Part shown: one piece after another, positions 1-9,806 of the stretch
Layout of the letters: every line of letters starts with the position of its first letter
How positions within the stretch are numbered: position 1 is the stretch's first letter
DNA from: Avipropionibacterium sp050157065
GTDB taxonomy: Bacteria > Actinomycetota > Actinomycetes > Propionibacteriales > Propionibacteriaceae
NCBI GenBank assembly: GCA_050157065.1
Contig: CP189573.1
DNA: 64,000 nt
Strand: one strand, 5' to 3'
The notes under the pieces: generated by a model
What the model saw: the letters and a program-made list of their open reading frames with translations, nothing else
Told to the model about the DNA's origin: nothing
Database searches by the model: none
Position numbers and translations under genes: made by a program

Positions 1-216
1 AAGAACGGTTCCAACGGCTCGCAGAACGGAGCCGGCGGTGACGGGTCCGATGCCGACGACGACGAGCCGACCGAGGTCATCAACGTCCCGGGTCAGCCAC
101 TGCCGCCCGGCCACCGACCCAGCACCGGGCTGCCCGGTGACGGCGAGGACGGGCCCGCCGGCGGATCGAACCCGCCCGACTCCGACGGTCCGCGGGGGCC
201 GGGAGTGACGACGTGA
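1..216 (+). CDS. ftsH: C-terminal tail of FtsH (partial, enters from left edge)
   Basis: Only the last 71 codons are present, in frame 1, ending in a TGA at 214-216. The tail is hydrophilic and low in complexity, rich in Gly, Asp, Asn and Pro, with no catalytic motif inside the window. The assignment to the membrane AAA+ zinc protease FtsH rests on position: in actinomycetes ftsH lies directly upstream of folE, and a disordered Gly/Pro/Asp-rich tail is usual for actinobacterial FtsH. The stop codon overlaps the GTG start of folE (GTGA), so the two are translationally coupled. Identity is an inference from context. Confidence 0.6.
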   Translation, partial: KNGSNGSQNGAGGDGSDADDDEPTEVINVPGQPLPPGHRPSTGLPGDGEDGPAGGSNPPDSDGPRGPGVTT

Positions 217-848
217 CCGATCTCGACCGATCCGCGCAGCGCAGCGAGGACGTCCCGGTCGCCGGAGCGACCTTCGACCACGCCCGGATCGAGGCGGCGG
301 TCCGCGAGATCCTGCTCGGCATCGGCGAGGATCCCGATCGGGACGGGCTGGTGGAGACACCGGCGCGGGTCGCCCGGGCGTACGAGGAGTTGTTCGCCGG
401 GATGCGGCAGACGCCCGGCGAGGTGCTGGCCAAGACCTTCGACATCGGACACCAGGAACTGATCATGGTGACCGACATCGAGGTGTGGTCGTACTGCGAA
501 CACCATCTGCTGCCGTTCACCGGGGTGGCCCACGTCGGCTACATTCCCGGGTCCGACGGCCGGGTCACCGGGCTCAGCAAGATCGCCCGACTGGTCGGCG
601 TGTTCGCCCACCGGCTGCAGGTGCAGGAACGGTTGACCACCGAGATCGCCGACGCACTGGTCCGACACCTCGCCCCGGGTGGGGTGATCGTGGTGATCGA
701 GTGCGAGCACCTGTGCATGACGATGCGCGGTGTCCGCAAGCCGGGTAGCCGTACGGTGACCTCCGCGGTCCGCGGCCAGCTCGAGTCGCCGGCCACCCGC
801 GCCGAGGCGATGTCGTTGATCATGCAGGGCCGGACCGCCCGGTCGTGA
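213..848 (+). CDS. folE: GTP cyclohydrolase I
   Basis: This 211-residue protein catalyses the first step of tetrahydrofolate synthesis, GTP to 7,8-dihydroneopterin triphosphate plus formate, in the cytoplasm. Family hallmarks are complete: SYCEHHLLPF with the zinc ligands C95 and H98, the GLSKIAR segment at 120-126, and ECEHLCMTMRG holding the third zinc ligand C168. Length is normal for the family. The start is a GTG whose last two bases form the stop of the upstream gene (GTGA). The gene heads a folE-folP-folB-folK run, and folP again overlaps it by four bases, so expression is clearly operonic and translation coupled. Confidence 0.97.
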   Translation: MTDLDRSAQRSEDVPVAGATFDHARIEAAVREILLGIGEDPDRDGLVETPARVARAYEELFAGMRQTPGEVLAKTFDIGHQELIMVTDIEVWSYCEHHLLPFTGVAHVGYIPGSDGRVTGLSKIARLVGVFAHRLQVQERLTTEIADALVRHLAPGGVIVVIECEHLCMTMRGVRKPGSRTVTSAVRGQLESPATRAEAMSLIMQGRTARS

Positions 849-1702
849 GCACCACCGACACCTTCCCGCGCCCGGACCGCACCGTGGTGATGGGGGTCGT
901 CAACGTCACCCCCGACTCGTTCTCCGACGGCGGCCGCTGGTTGGAACCGGTCGACGCCATCGCCCACGGCCGACGCTTGGTCGCCGAGGGTGCCGACCTG
1001 CTCGACATCGGCGGCGAGTCGACCCGACCCGGCGCCGAACGGCCCACCGAGGCCGAGGAACTGCGGCGCGTGCTGCCGGTGATCGAGGCACTGGCCGCGA
1101 CCGGGGTCCCGATCAGCATCGACACGATGCGGCCGGCCGTTGCGGCCGCCGCCTGTGCTGCCGGGGCCCGGATGGTCAACGACGTGTCCGGCGGGATGGC
1201 CGACCCGGCCATGCTGTCGACGGTGGCCGAGCTGGGCGTCGGCTACGTGCTGATGCACTGGCGCGGACACGCCCTCGACATGCAACAACGGGCCCGGTAC
1301 GGCGACGTCGCGGCCGACGTGGCAGGCGAGTTGGCGGCCCAGGTCGAGCGGGCGCTCGCCGCCGGGGTGGCCGAGGACGCGCTGGTGCTCGACCCGGGGG
1401 TCGGGTTCGCCAAGACGGCCGAGCACAACTGGGAGCTGCTGACCCACCTCGACCCGGTCGCCGCCCTGGGCTTCCCGGTGCTGTGGGGCATTTCCCGCAA
1501 GGCATTCCTGGGCCGGCTGCTGGCCGTCGACGGAGAACTTCGTCCGGCCGTGCAACGAGACGATGCCAGTGTGGCGTTGACCACGTATCTGGCCCTGAAT
1601 GGTGTCTGGGGTGTCCGGACCCACACGGTCCGGCCGCACCGGGATGCCGTGGAAACCGTACGACGCCTCGGGCGTTCACCCGTGGTTCACCCTGATCAGT
1701 GA
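845..1702 (+). CDS. folP: Dihydropteroate synthase
   Basis: The 285-residue protein condenses p-aminobenzoate with dihydropterin pyrophosphate; it is the sulfonamide target. Both signature blocks are present: NVTPDSFSDGG at 20-30 and LLDIGGESTRPGA near residue 56. ISIDTMRP and MVNDVSGG follow, as expected of this TIM barrel. The GTG start overlaps the folE stop (GTGA). The C-terminus carries the expected GxSRK segment (WGISRKAFLG) and a RTHTV motif. Length and motifs suggest an active enzyme. A 67-base gap separates it from folB, the only real gap in the folate run. Confidence 0.97.
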   Translation: MSTTDTFPRPDRTVVMGVVNVTPDSFSDGGRWLEPVDAIAHGRRLVAEGADLLDIGGESTRPGAERPTEAEELRRVLPVIEALAATGVPISIDTMRPAVAAAACAAGARMVNDVSGGMADPAMLSTVAELGVGYVLMHWRGHALDMQQRARYGDVAADVAGELAAQVERALAAGVAEDALVLDPGVGFAKTAEHNWELLTHLDPVAALGFPVLWGISRKAFLGRLLAVDGELRPAVQRDDASVALTTYLALNGVWGVRTHTVRPHRDAVETVRRLGRSPVVHPDQ

Positions 1703-1769
1703 CATTGGAGGCGTTTTCCCACCCGGGAGTCGGGTAGGGTCGGCGCAGACCGACGGCAGGAGGTGATCG

Positions 1770-2159
1770 ATGAGTGAGTACGGTCGCGGTGACCGGATCA
1801 CCCTGTCCGGAATTCGGGCGGTCGGCCACCACGGGGTGTTCGAGCACGAACGCCGTGACGGGCAGGAATTCGTCGTCGACCTGGTGTGCTGGGTCGACCT
1901 GAGCCGTGCTGCCGCCACCGATGACCTCGGTGAGACGGTCGACTACGGGGCGTTGGCCAAGTCCGTCGAGTCGGTTATCGTGGCATCTCCCGTGCAATTG
2001 ATCGAGACGCTGGCCGAACGGATTGCCCAACAGATCTTGGGTCATCGGTTGGTCACCGTCGTGGAGGTCACCGTCCACAAGCCGTTCGCGCCGTTGCCAG
2101 TCCCCTTCGGCGACGTGGCCGTCACAGTCAGAAGGAGTACCTCCGATGAGCAGTCCTAA
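1770..2159 (+). CDS. folB: Dihydroneopterin aldolase
   Basis: This 129-residue enzyme cleaves 7,8-dihydroneopterin to 6-hydroxymethyl-dihydropterin and glycolaldehyde. The N-terminus (ITLSGIRAVGHHGVFEHER) carries the pterin-binding region. The catalytic lysine sits in the conserved VTVHKPFAPLP segment near the C-terminus. The ATG start is set by a strong AGGAGG eight to ten bases upstream. The last 14 bases overlap the start of folK, which has its own Shine-Dalgarno inside folB. Length is normal. Confidence 0.95.
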   Translation: MSEYGRGDRITLSGIRAVGHHGVFEHERRDGQEFVVDLVCWVDLSRAAATDDLGETVDYGALAKSVESVIVASPVQLIETLAERIAQQILGHRLVTVVEVTVHKPFAPLPVPFGDVAVTVRRSTSDEQS

Positions 2160-2703
2160 CCCCCACGCGATCGATGCCGACACCCTGAGCGGCATGAAGC
2201 CGCTGCGCAAGGTCGTGTACGCCATCGGGTCCAACCTGGGAGACCGGCTGGCCAACCTGCAGGGTGCGGTCGACGGCATCAAGGACACCCCGGACGTGAT
2301 GGTCGTCGACATCTCCTCGGTGTACGAGTCCGAGCCGGTCGGTGGCCCGGCCGACAGCCCCAAGTTCCTCAACATGGTCATCGTCGCCGAGACCACGCTG
2401 GAGCCGCGGACCCTGCTGGAGCGCGCGCTCGCGATCGAGGACGCGTACGGTCGGGACCGCTCCGAGCGCTGGGGCCCCCGTACCCTCGACGTCGACCTCA
2501 TCATCGTCGGCAACGCCACCGTCGACGAGGACGACCTGACGCTGCCGCACCCGTTCGCCCACGACCGGGCGTTCGTGCTGGTGCCCTGGGCCGAGGTCGA
2601 TCCGCGCGGAGAAATCCCGGGCCACGGCAACGTCGTCGAGCGGGTCCGCACCGTCGACCTGTCCGGCATCGTCCGGCGCAACGACCTGTCGATCGAGGAC
2701 TGA
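2146..2703 (+). CDS. folK: 2-amino-4-hydroxy-6-hydroxymethyldihydropteridine pyrophosphokinase
   Basis: HPPK transfers pyrophosphate from ATP to 6-hydroxymethyl-dihydropterin, giving the substrate of FolP. The 185-residue protein shows YAIGSNLGDR at 25-34, SVYESEPVGG at 58-67 and the family signature RWGPRTLDVDLI at 109-119, which holds the two magnesium-binding aspartates. The ATG at 2146 is chosen because GAAGGAG ends eight bases before it. It lies inside the folB 3' end, so the genes overlap. The N-terminus has about 20 residues beyond the usual HPPK start. Confidence 0.95.
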   Translation: MSSPNPHAIDADTLSGMKPLRKVVYAIGSNLGDRLANLQGAVDGIKDTPDVMVVDISSVYESEPVGGPADSPKFLNMVIVAETTLEPRTLLERALAIEDAYGRDRSERWGPRTLDVDLIIVGNATVDEDDLTLPHPFAHDRAFVLVPWAEVDPRGEIPGHGNVVERVRTVDLSGIVRRNDLSIED

Positions 2704-2728
2704 CCACCGCTGACCGCCGTTGACGCCG

Positions 2729-2778
2729 GCCACGCGATGAGGGCCGCCACGCGATGAGGGCCGCCACGCGATGAGGGA
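2729..2778 (+). repeat. Tandem 17-bp repeat carrying start codons (minicistron chain)
   Basis: Three adjacent copies of GCCACGCGATGAGGGCC (the third ends in GGGA) lie between folK and the DUF3180 gene. Each holds an ATG, at 2737, 2754 and 2771, so the three starts are in three different frames. The first two open frames of six codons (MRAATR) that end in a TGA overlapping the next ATG as ATGA. The third ATG is the start of the DUF3180 gene. A 17-bp unit is 3x6-1, exactly the length that keeps each frame closed by the next ATGA. See the first finding. Confidence 0.9.
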
Positions 2779-3280
2779 CGAGCCGGCCTCCCCGCCGTCA
2801 CCACCCCCGGCACCACCCAGCAACCCGATCCGGATCACCGGATGGGGCGTCGTGGCCGGGTGGGCGGCCCTGGGGGCTGCCCTGTGCTGGGTGATGTTGG
2901 GGTTGTTCGAGATGTTCGAGGCCCCCGCCCCCGAACTGCCCTGGACCGTTCCGGCGTTCCTGTGGCTGGTCGGTGCCCTGGTCGCGGTGTGGGCCCGCTT
3001 TGTGTGGCAGGCGGTCCACCGCGACCACAAGTGGGTGAACGCGTCGCGTGGGCTGTGGCTGCTGACGCTGGGCAAGACGGCGACGGTCGGGGGCGCCCTG
3101 CTGGGCGGATTCCTGTTGATGTTCGCGCTGTCCCACGTCGACCGGGTGGCGGTGCCGGTCTCGCTCGCCCGCGTGGTGGTGGCCGGGCTGGGCGTGCTCG
3201 GCTCGGTGCTGATGGTGATCGCCGGTCGCGCCCTGCAGCGGGCGTGCCGGACCCCCGGCGCCGACGATCGCGAGCTGTAG
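2771..3280 (+). CDS. DUF3180 membrane protein
   Basis: The 169-residue protein has a proline-rich cytoplasmic head (residues 4-17) and four hydrophobic helices near residues 23-50, 56-76, 91-118 and 126-150. This matches the DUF3180 family, which follows folK in many actinomycetes (Rv3605c position in M. tuberculosis). No enzymatic residues are known for the family, so the function is unknown. The start is the third ATG of a 17-bp tandem repeat and overlaps the stop of a six-codon minicistron. No good Shine-Dalgarno is visible, so translation probably depends on coupling to the upstream minicistrons. Confidence 0.85.
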   Translation: MRDEPASPPSPPPAPPSNPIRITGWGVVAGWAALGAALCWVMLGLFEMFEAPAPELPWTVPAFLWLVGALVAVWARFVWQAVHRDHKWVNASRGLWLLTLGKTATVGGALLGGFLLMFALSHVDRVAVPVSLARVVVAGLGVLGSVLMVIAGRALQRACRTPGADDREL

Positions 3281-3289
3281 TTCACTCGC

Positions 3290-3380
3290 GTCCGTACGGA
3301 CACGGGCTTGATCGGGTCCGTACGGACATGGCTCGATCGGGGCCGTACGGACCGGGCGCGGCAGAATCCGTACGGACACG
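3290..3380. repeat. Four-copy array of the palindrome TCCGTACGGA
   Basis: Copies begin at 3291, 3317, 3342 (GCCGTACGGA, one change) and 3367, giving spacings of 26, 25 and 25 bases. The spacers between the first copies share the sequence TCGATCGG. The array lies between the DUF3180 stop and the leaderless coiled-coil gene at 3438. It is too short and too regular for a CRISPR array and each half-site is only five bases. It could be a set of phased operator sites or a degenerate repeat. Confidence 0.75.
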
Positions 3381-3425
3381 GTGCGACTGGCCCACGAGGT
3401 CCCGCGAATTCCGGACATGTCGCCC

Positions 3426-3440
3426 TAGGCTGACCGGGTG
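3426..3440 (+). promoter_or_regulatory. -10 hexamer for a leaderless gene
   Basis: TAGGCT at 3426-3431 is followed by six bases and the GTG start codon at 3438. Transcription would start at the start codon itself. No Shine-Dalgarno precedes this GTG. The same layout recurs at eleven genes in the window. Confidence 0.6.
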
Positions 3441-4151
3441 ACTACCCACACCAACGCCTTGGCCACATCGGCCCCTTCCCCTTGGCGTCGGACTGTCCTG
3501 GCGGCCCTGGCCATTGCCATGGTCGCCGCCCTCGCGGCCCTCGGCGGGCCGCCCTGGATGGTCCGTATCGGGCTCGTCGTCGCGGCCGCGACCGGGCTCG
3601 TAGCCGCGATTCTGGCCGTACGATCACTGCGATCCCTCGACGGTGAGCACCGCCGCAGCAAGGGCGAGCACCTCATCCGCATCGACCGTGAGCACGGCAC
3701 CCAGCTCCGCGAGGAACGGTCCCGGAATTCCTCGGTGCTGGACACCTTGTCGGCGGCGATCCGGCGTCGTGACGAAGTCGCCGCCGAACTGCGCACCGCC
3801 CTGGCCGCCGAGCGGCAGGCCGTCACCGCGCAGCAGCGGGTCAACGGTGACCAGGCCGAGCAGATCGGTGCCCTGCAGGCCGACCTGGCTGACCTGCGGG
3901 GTGAGCTCGAGCGGTCGAATGCGACCATCGACAGCCTGCGGCTGACCCTGGCGATCCGTGAGGAGGAACTGGCTGCCCTGTTGGGCAGTGACGACTCCGC
4001 CGAGGTGTACGCGATGCCGCGTCGGGTGCTGACCTCAGGCTCGGGCAACGACGGAGGCTCGGGCCACGACGGTGAGGCGGCCGAGCCGGTCGACCTCGCG
4101 ATGATGCAGACGATCTCGCTGCCGAAGCCGGAGATCCGCAAGCAGGCTTGA
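3438..4151 (+). CDS. Membrane-anchored coiled-coil protein, function unknown
   Basis: The 237-residue protein has two N-terminal membrane helices at about 18-36 and 42-62. A charged helical stretch at 70-185, rich in Glu, Arg, Ala and Leu with heptad-like spacing, suggests a coiled coil on the cytoplasmic side. A disordered Gly/Ser/Asp tail ends in a short conserved-looking segment (MMQTISLPKPEIRKQA). No catalytic motif is visible and I do not recognise the family. The GTG start lies six bases after TAGGCT, which makes it a leaderless gene. A strong terminator follows the stop by eight bases, so it is a single-gene unit. Confidence 0.8.
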   Translation: MTTHTNALATSAPSPWRRTVLAALAIAMVAALAALGGPPWMVRIGLVVAAATGLVAAILAVRSLRSLDGEHRRSKGEHLIRIDREHGTQLREERSRNSSVLDTLSAAIRRRDEVAAELRTALAAERQAVTAQQRVNGDQAEQIGALQADLADLRGELERSNATIDSLRLTLAIREEELAALLGSDDSAEVYAMPRRVLTSGSGNDGGSGHDGEAAEPVDLAMMQTISLPKPEIRKQA

Positions 4152-4159
4152 CGAACAAC

Positions 4160-4199
4160 GGATCCGGGCACCCCACCGCGGGGCGCCCGGATCCTTTTT
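4160..4199 (+). terminator. Intrinsic terminator after the coiled-coil gene
   Basis: A hairpin with arms GGATCCGGGCaCCCC and GGGGcGCCCGGATCC and a four-base loop is followed directly by five T residues at 4195-4199. It begins eight bases after the TGA of the upstream gene. Confidence 0.9.
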
Positions 4200-4354
4200 C
4201 TTGCCCACTCGGACAAATGATTGCCCGAGGAATCACGGGTTGTGGTGAAGATCTCGGTGCCGTTATAGGAGACGCGGACCTCGGCACGACGACGGAGACG
4301 GAACCATTTGTCGACTTGCCTGCTGTGATCGTGGGAGACAATGAATCCGTCGGA

Positions 4355-4383
4355 TTGGCAACAGGGGCCACAATTGGTACGCT
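4355..4383 (+). promoter_or_regulatory. lsr2 promoter
   Basis: TTGGCA at 4355-4360 and TACGCT at 4378-4383 are separated by exactly 17 bases, a good vegetative sigma-factor promoter. Transcription would start near 4390, leaving a 40-base leader with a strong Shine-Dalgarno before lsr2. The surrounding stretch 4200-4400 is AT-richer than the rest of the window and holds no convincing gene. Confidence 0.75.
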
Positions 4384-4431
4384 TTCCATCCGGTTTCACG
4401 CAGGAACATGCTTCACCCTTCAGGAGGACGG

Positions 4432-4755
4432 ATGGCACGTCGAGTTCAGATCACTTTGGAAGACGACATCGACGGAGGAAAGGCGGACGACACGATCAAG
4501 TTCGGACTCGACGGAACCGAGTACGAGATCGATCTGTCGAGGAAGAACGCCAAGAGCCTACGCGATGCCCTCGCGCCGTACATCGACGCCGGCCGTCGGC
4601 AGCCGGCACGTCGCACGTCGAACCGTGGTTCAGCCTCCAACCGCGGCGAGGCAAATCGCATTCGTGAATGGGCTGCCGCCAACGGGTTCGAAGTGAGCTC
4701 GCGCGGTCGCGTACCCGGCAAGGTTCGCGAGGCCTACCACAACGCGAACGGCTGA
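4432..4755 (+). CDS. lsr2: Lsr2 nucleoid-associated protein
   Basis: Lsr2 is the actinobacterial H-NS analogue: it bridges DNA, binds AT-rich tracts and silences foreign genes. The 107-residue protein has the N-terminal dimerisation domain (MARRVQITLEDDIDGGKADD, then FGLDGTEYEIDLS), a basic linker at 57-72 and the C-terminal DNA-binding domain (IREWAAANGFEVSSRGRVPG). The RGR AT-hook-like minor-groove motif is intact. The ATG at 4432 follows AGGAGG by four bases. In mycobacteria lsr2 also precedes clpC1. One other in-frame ATG lies 24 bases upstream but lacks a ribosome-binding site. Confidence 0.96.
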   Translation: MARRVQITLEDDIDGGKADDTIKFGLDGTEYEIDLSRKNAKSLRDALAPYIDAGRRQPARRTSNRGSASNRGEANRIREWAAANGFEVSSRGRVPGKVREAYHNANG

Positions 4756-4778
4756 CGTCACTCACGACGCAGTCACCG

Positions 4779-4815
4779 CAGCGGCGGGCGCCACCTCGGG
4801 TGGCAGCCGCCGCTG
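4779..4815 (+). terminator. Hairpin after lsr2
   Basis: Outer arms CAGCGGCGG (4779-4787) and CCGCCGCTG (4807-4815) enclose a second stem GCCACC/GGTGGC closed by a TCG loop. There is no T tract, as is common for GC-rich actinobacterial terminators. Confidence 0.6.
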
Positions 4816-4853
4816 TCGTGTGTCCGGGGGCGTGTGCTCGAGGGAGGGCGGTA

Positions 4854-4906
4854 TTCGCGGAGGGCGAACAGCACGGGGTCCGGCTGTCGGTGTGGGCCAC
4901 TAGACT
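4854..4906 (+). promoter_or_regulatory. clpC promoter with a ClgR-like operator
   Basis: The palindrome TTCGCGGAGGGCGAA at 4854-4868 fits the CGC-N5-GCG core bound by ClgR, the activator of clp genes in corynebacteria, mycobacteria and streptomycetes. TAGACT at 4901-4906 is the likely -10. No good -35 is present, as expected of an activator-dependent promoter. The operator centre lies about 50 bases before the predicted start near 4913, a usual activator position. That ClgR acts here is an inference. Confidence 0.6.
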
Positions 4907-5006
4907 TGAGCGCAGTCCACGCAGCGGCGGCACCTGTCGTCGGCGGCGGGGGACTGATGTGGGGGGCCGCCCGAGGAGGTGGCTCGATCAAGGGAGTGGT
5001 GAGGCA

Positions 5007-7565
<2,559 letters not shown>

Positions 7566-7571
<6 letters not shown>

Positions 7572-7599
7572 CCGGTCGAGACGGCTGACCGGTCGAGAC
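7566..7599 (+). repeat. 17-bp tandem duplication spanning the clpC stop
   Basis: GGCTGACCGGTCGAGAC occurs twice in perfect tandem. The first copy contains the clpC TGA. The unit is again 17 bp, as in the repeats before DUF3180 and hisC, but here it sits at a 3' end. Confidence 0.85.
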
Positions 7600-7606
7600 G
7601 ACGGAG

Positions 7607-7639
7607 AAGGGCCACCACCGTTCGCGGTGGTGGCCCTTT
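7607..7639 (+). terminator. clpC terminator
   Basis: A 14-bp perfect stem (AAGGGCCACCACCG with CGGTGGTGGCCCTT) closed by a TTCG tetraloop ends in three T residues. It lies between clpC and the convergent aldo/keto reductase gene and could serve both. Confidence 0.9.
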
Positions 7640-7657
7640 CGTCACGTCCGGGGGCGA

Positions 7658-8599
7658 TCAGGGGACGGTGTGCCCGGCCGCCCGGACCAGCCGGTACCAC
7701 TCGGGTCGGGTCAGCTCCACGCCGGCGCCCGCCACGGCCTCGGCGACCCGGCCCGGCCGGGTGGTCCCCAGCACCACCTGCAGTTGAGCCGGGTGCCGGG
7801 TGAGCCACGCGGTGGCGATGCCGGTCGGGGTCACGCCGTGGGTGTCGGCGAGTTCGTCGAGCACCTCGTTCAGTTCGGCGTACCGCTCACGGTCCCCGAT
7901 GAAGGTGCCGGTGAAGAAGCCGCCCTGGTAGGGCGACCATGCCTGGACCGTGATGCCGCGGCGGCGGGCGAAGTCCAACATGCCGAGGTCGCGACTGGCC
8001 GACTGCTCCTGCCCGGCCATGTTCGCCGCGATGCCCTGACTGATCATTGGCGCGTGCGGAATGCTGAGCTGCAGTTGGTTGATCACCAACGGTTGCTCCA
8101 CCGCGGTCGCCAGCAGCTCGATCTGGCCCGGCGTGTGGTTGGACACCCCGAAGTGCCGGACCTTGCCGGAGCCGTGCAGTTCGTCGAAGGCCCGGGCCAC
8201 CTCCTCCGGCTCGACCAGCGCGTCGGGCCGATGCAGCAGCAGTACGTCGACGTGGTCGGTGCGCAACGCTCGCAGGGACGCCTCGACCGAGCCGACGAGG
8301 TGGTCGTAGGAGAAGTCGTACGACAACCCTTCCGGTGACTTCACGATCCCAACCTTCGTCTGCAGGGTCAGCTCGTCACGTTGTGACGGGGTGAGCTGCA
8401 TCGCGTCGGCGAACCGCCGTTCGCAGTGGTGCAGCTCGTGGCCGTACACGTCGGCGTGGTCGATGAAGTCGACCCCGAGGTCGCGGGCGACGGTGACCAG
8501 CTCGCGGATCTCCTCGTCGGTCTTGTCGGGGATCCGCATCAGGCCGAGGACGACGGCAGGGGCGGTGATGTCGGTGTGCGCGATCGGGAAGCTCTTCAC
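7658..8599 (-). CDS. Aldo/keto reductase
   Basis: The 313-residue protein is an NADPH-dependent oxidoreductase of the AKR fold, close in type to E. coli YdhF-like members. The catalytic tetrad is present: D47 and Y52 in DHADVYG, K82 in LQTKVGI and H123 in DVLLLHRPD. The C-terminal cofactor-binding part (VVLGTTRPGRVAEA) follows. The GTG at 8599 is chosen because the family starts just before the first strand; the frame stays open upstream but that extension has no family character. It is divergent from the small glyoxalase-like gene at 8727. The physiological substrate is not predictable. Confidence 0.88.
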   Translation of the reverse strand: MKSFPIAHTDITAPAVVLGLMRIPDKTDEEIRELVTVARDLGVDFIDHADVYGHELHHCERRFADAMQLTPSQRDELTLQTKVGIVKSPEGLSYDFSYDHLVGSVEASLRALRTDHVDVLLLHRPDALVEPEEVARAFDELHGSGKVRHFGVSNHTPGQIELLATAVEQPLVINQLQLSIPHAPMISQGIAANMAGQEQSASRDLGMLDFARRRGITVQAWSPYQGGFFTGTFIGDRERYAELNEVLDELADTHGVTPTGIATAWLTRHPAQLQVVLGTTRPGRVAEAVAGAGVELTRPEWYRLVRAAGHTVP

Positions 8600-8726
8600 C
8601 GTCCCATCATGGCGCAGCCGCTCCACCCACGCTCCTCGAACTCGTCGAGAGGAAGTACTTGCGAAACGCCACCACTGTGTGCTTGAGTCTAAGTAGTTGC
8701 ACAACGCAATCACTCAGGAGGAGACC

Positions 8727-9059
8727 ATGTTCACCCGTGTACTGGCCAACTGCACCGTCAGCGACCTCGACCGTGCCGAGCAGTGGTACGCCGGCCTGTT
8801 CGGTCGGGGCCCTGACGCCCGCCCGATGGCCGGGCTGCTCGAATGGCACCTCGCAGACACCTTCGGTGTCCAGGTGTGGTCCGAGCCCGACCGGGCCGGG
8901 AAGTCGTCGGTGGTGTTGGAAGTGACCGATCTCGACGACGCCGTCGCCCGGGCGGACGCGGCCGGGATGGAGCACGCAGGTCCGCAGCCCGGAGGCGGAC
9001 GGCGCATCCTGCAACTCTCCGACCCCGATGGCAACCGGGTCGTCCTCAGCGGCGACTGA
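8727..9059 (+). CDS. Small VOC (glyoxalase/bleomycin-resistance fold) protein
   Basis: The 110-residue protein has a single vicinal-oxygen-chelate domain: an opening strand with SDLDRAEQWYAGLFGRGPD, a central VVLEVTDLDDAVARADAAG helix-strand unit and a closing LQLSDPDGNRVVL, the usual end of VOC domains. The metal site is weakly kept (E near 46, D in LSDPDG), so catalysis is uncertain. The start is set by AGGAGG ending four bases before ATG. Upstream of it lie GTTGCACAAC, a short inverted repeat, and the divergent reductase promoter. Likely roles are detoxification or binding; no substrate can be named. Confidence 0.8.
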   Translation: MFTRVLANCTVSDLDRAEQWYAGLFGRGPDARPMAGLLEWHLADTFGVQVWSEPDRAGKSSVVLEVTDLDDAVARADAAGMEHAGPQPGGGRRILQLSDPDGNRVVLSGD

Positions 9060-9071
9060 ACCCGGTTGGGC

Positions 9072-9806
9072 TCACGCCCCCCGAGGCTGTCGAGGTGGCG
9101 GCAGGATGCAGAACTCGTTGCCGGACGGGTCGGCGCACACCACCCACGGCAGCTCGCCCCAGTCGTGGTCGAGCGTGGCGCCCCCGAGGTCGCGGACCCG
9201 GGTGAGGATCTCGTCGAGTCCGGGGTCGTCGGCCTCGCGCCGCAGGTCGAGGTGCGTCCGGTTCTTGCCCTGCTTGGGGCGGGTCTCGGGGCAGAACTCC
9301 AGAAGTGGCCCGTGGCCACTGTGGTGCCGCAACGACACCTCCGCCACACCTGGCCCGTGTCGCCAGCCGGACAGTTCGCTCCAGAAGGCGCCGTCACGCT
9401 GGGGATCGCTGCTGTGCATGGGAAGTGCGGCGATCGGGCCGGTGTCGACGTACGCGGCGCGTTCCTCCATCACGCAGGTCGCGTTGCCCTCGGGGTCTGC
9501 CAGCACCACCCACGGGACGTTGACCTGTCCGATGTCGAGCCGGGACGCGCTCAGGTCGAGCAACCGTTCGACCAGGCTGTCCTGCTCAGGGCCGCCGAGC
9601 AGGTCCAGGTGCAGCCGGGGCGTGGTCGCCGGCGGGCCGGGGTCGAGTTGGAAGCACAGGTCGAGGTACAGCTCATCGCCGAGCTGCAGCCGCGCCTCGA
9701 ACAGGTCCGCCTCCTCGGTGGCCGGCTCGGCGCCCAGGGCCGCAGCCCAGAACCGGCCGAGGCGTACGGGGTCGTTCGCGTCGAATCCGACGTTCTCGAT
9801 GAACAC
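9072..9806 (-). CDS. Tandem two-domain VOC protein
   Basis: The 244-residue protein contains two glyoxalase-like domains in tandem, about residues 1-120 and 125-242. Each ends in the typical WVVLADPEGNATCV or WVVCADPSGNEFCI strand. Such proteins usually act as antibiotic- or metabolite-binding or lyase enzymes, but the function of this one is unknown. The GTG start lies six bases after TAGCGT, with TTGGCG 18 bases further upstream, so the gene is leaderless. A 77-bp segment with this promoter and the first 13 codons is repeated in front of the alpha/beta hydrolase gene. Confidence 0.82.
   Translation of the reverse strand: MFIENVGFDANDPVRLGRFWAAALGAEPATEEADLFEARLQLGDELYLDLCFQLDPGPPATTPRLHLDLLGGPEQDSLVERLLDLSASRLDIGQVNVPWVVLADPEGNATCVMEERAAYVDTGPIAALPMHSSDPQRDGAFWSELSGWRHGPGVAEVSLRHHSGHGPLLEFCPETRPKQGKNRTHLDLRREADDPGLDEILTRVRDLGGATLDHDWGELPWVVCADPSGNEFCILPPPRQPRGA

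Noticed and set aside
3290..3380. CRISPR-like repeat array
   Set aside because: Repeats are only 10 bp with 15-16 bp spacers that resemble each other, and no cas genes are present.
2842..3441. 199-codon plus-strand frame overlapping DUF3180
   Set aside because: It is Gly/Arg/Pro-rich frame-shifted reading of DUF3180 and runs through the palindrome array.
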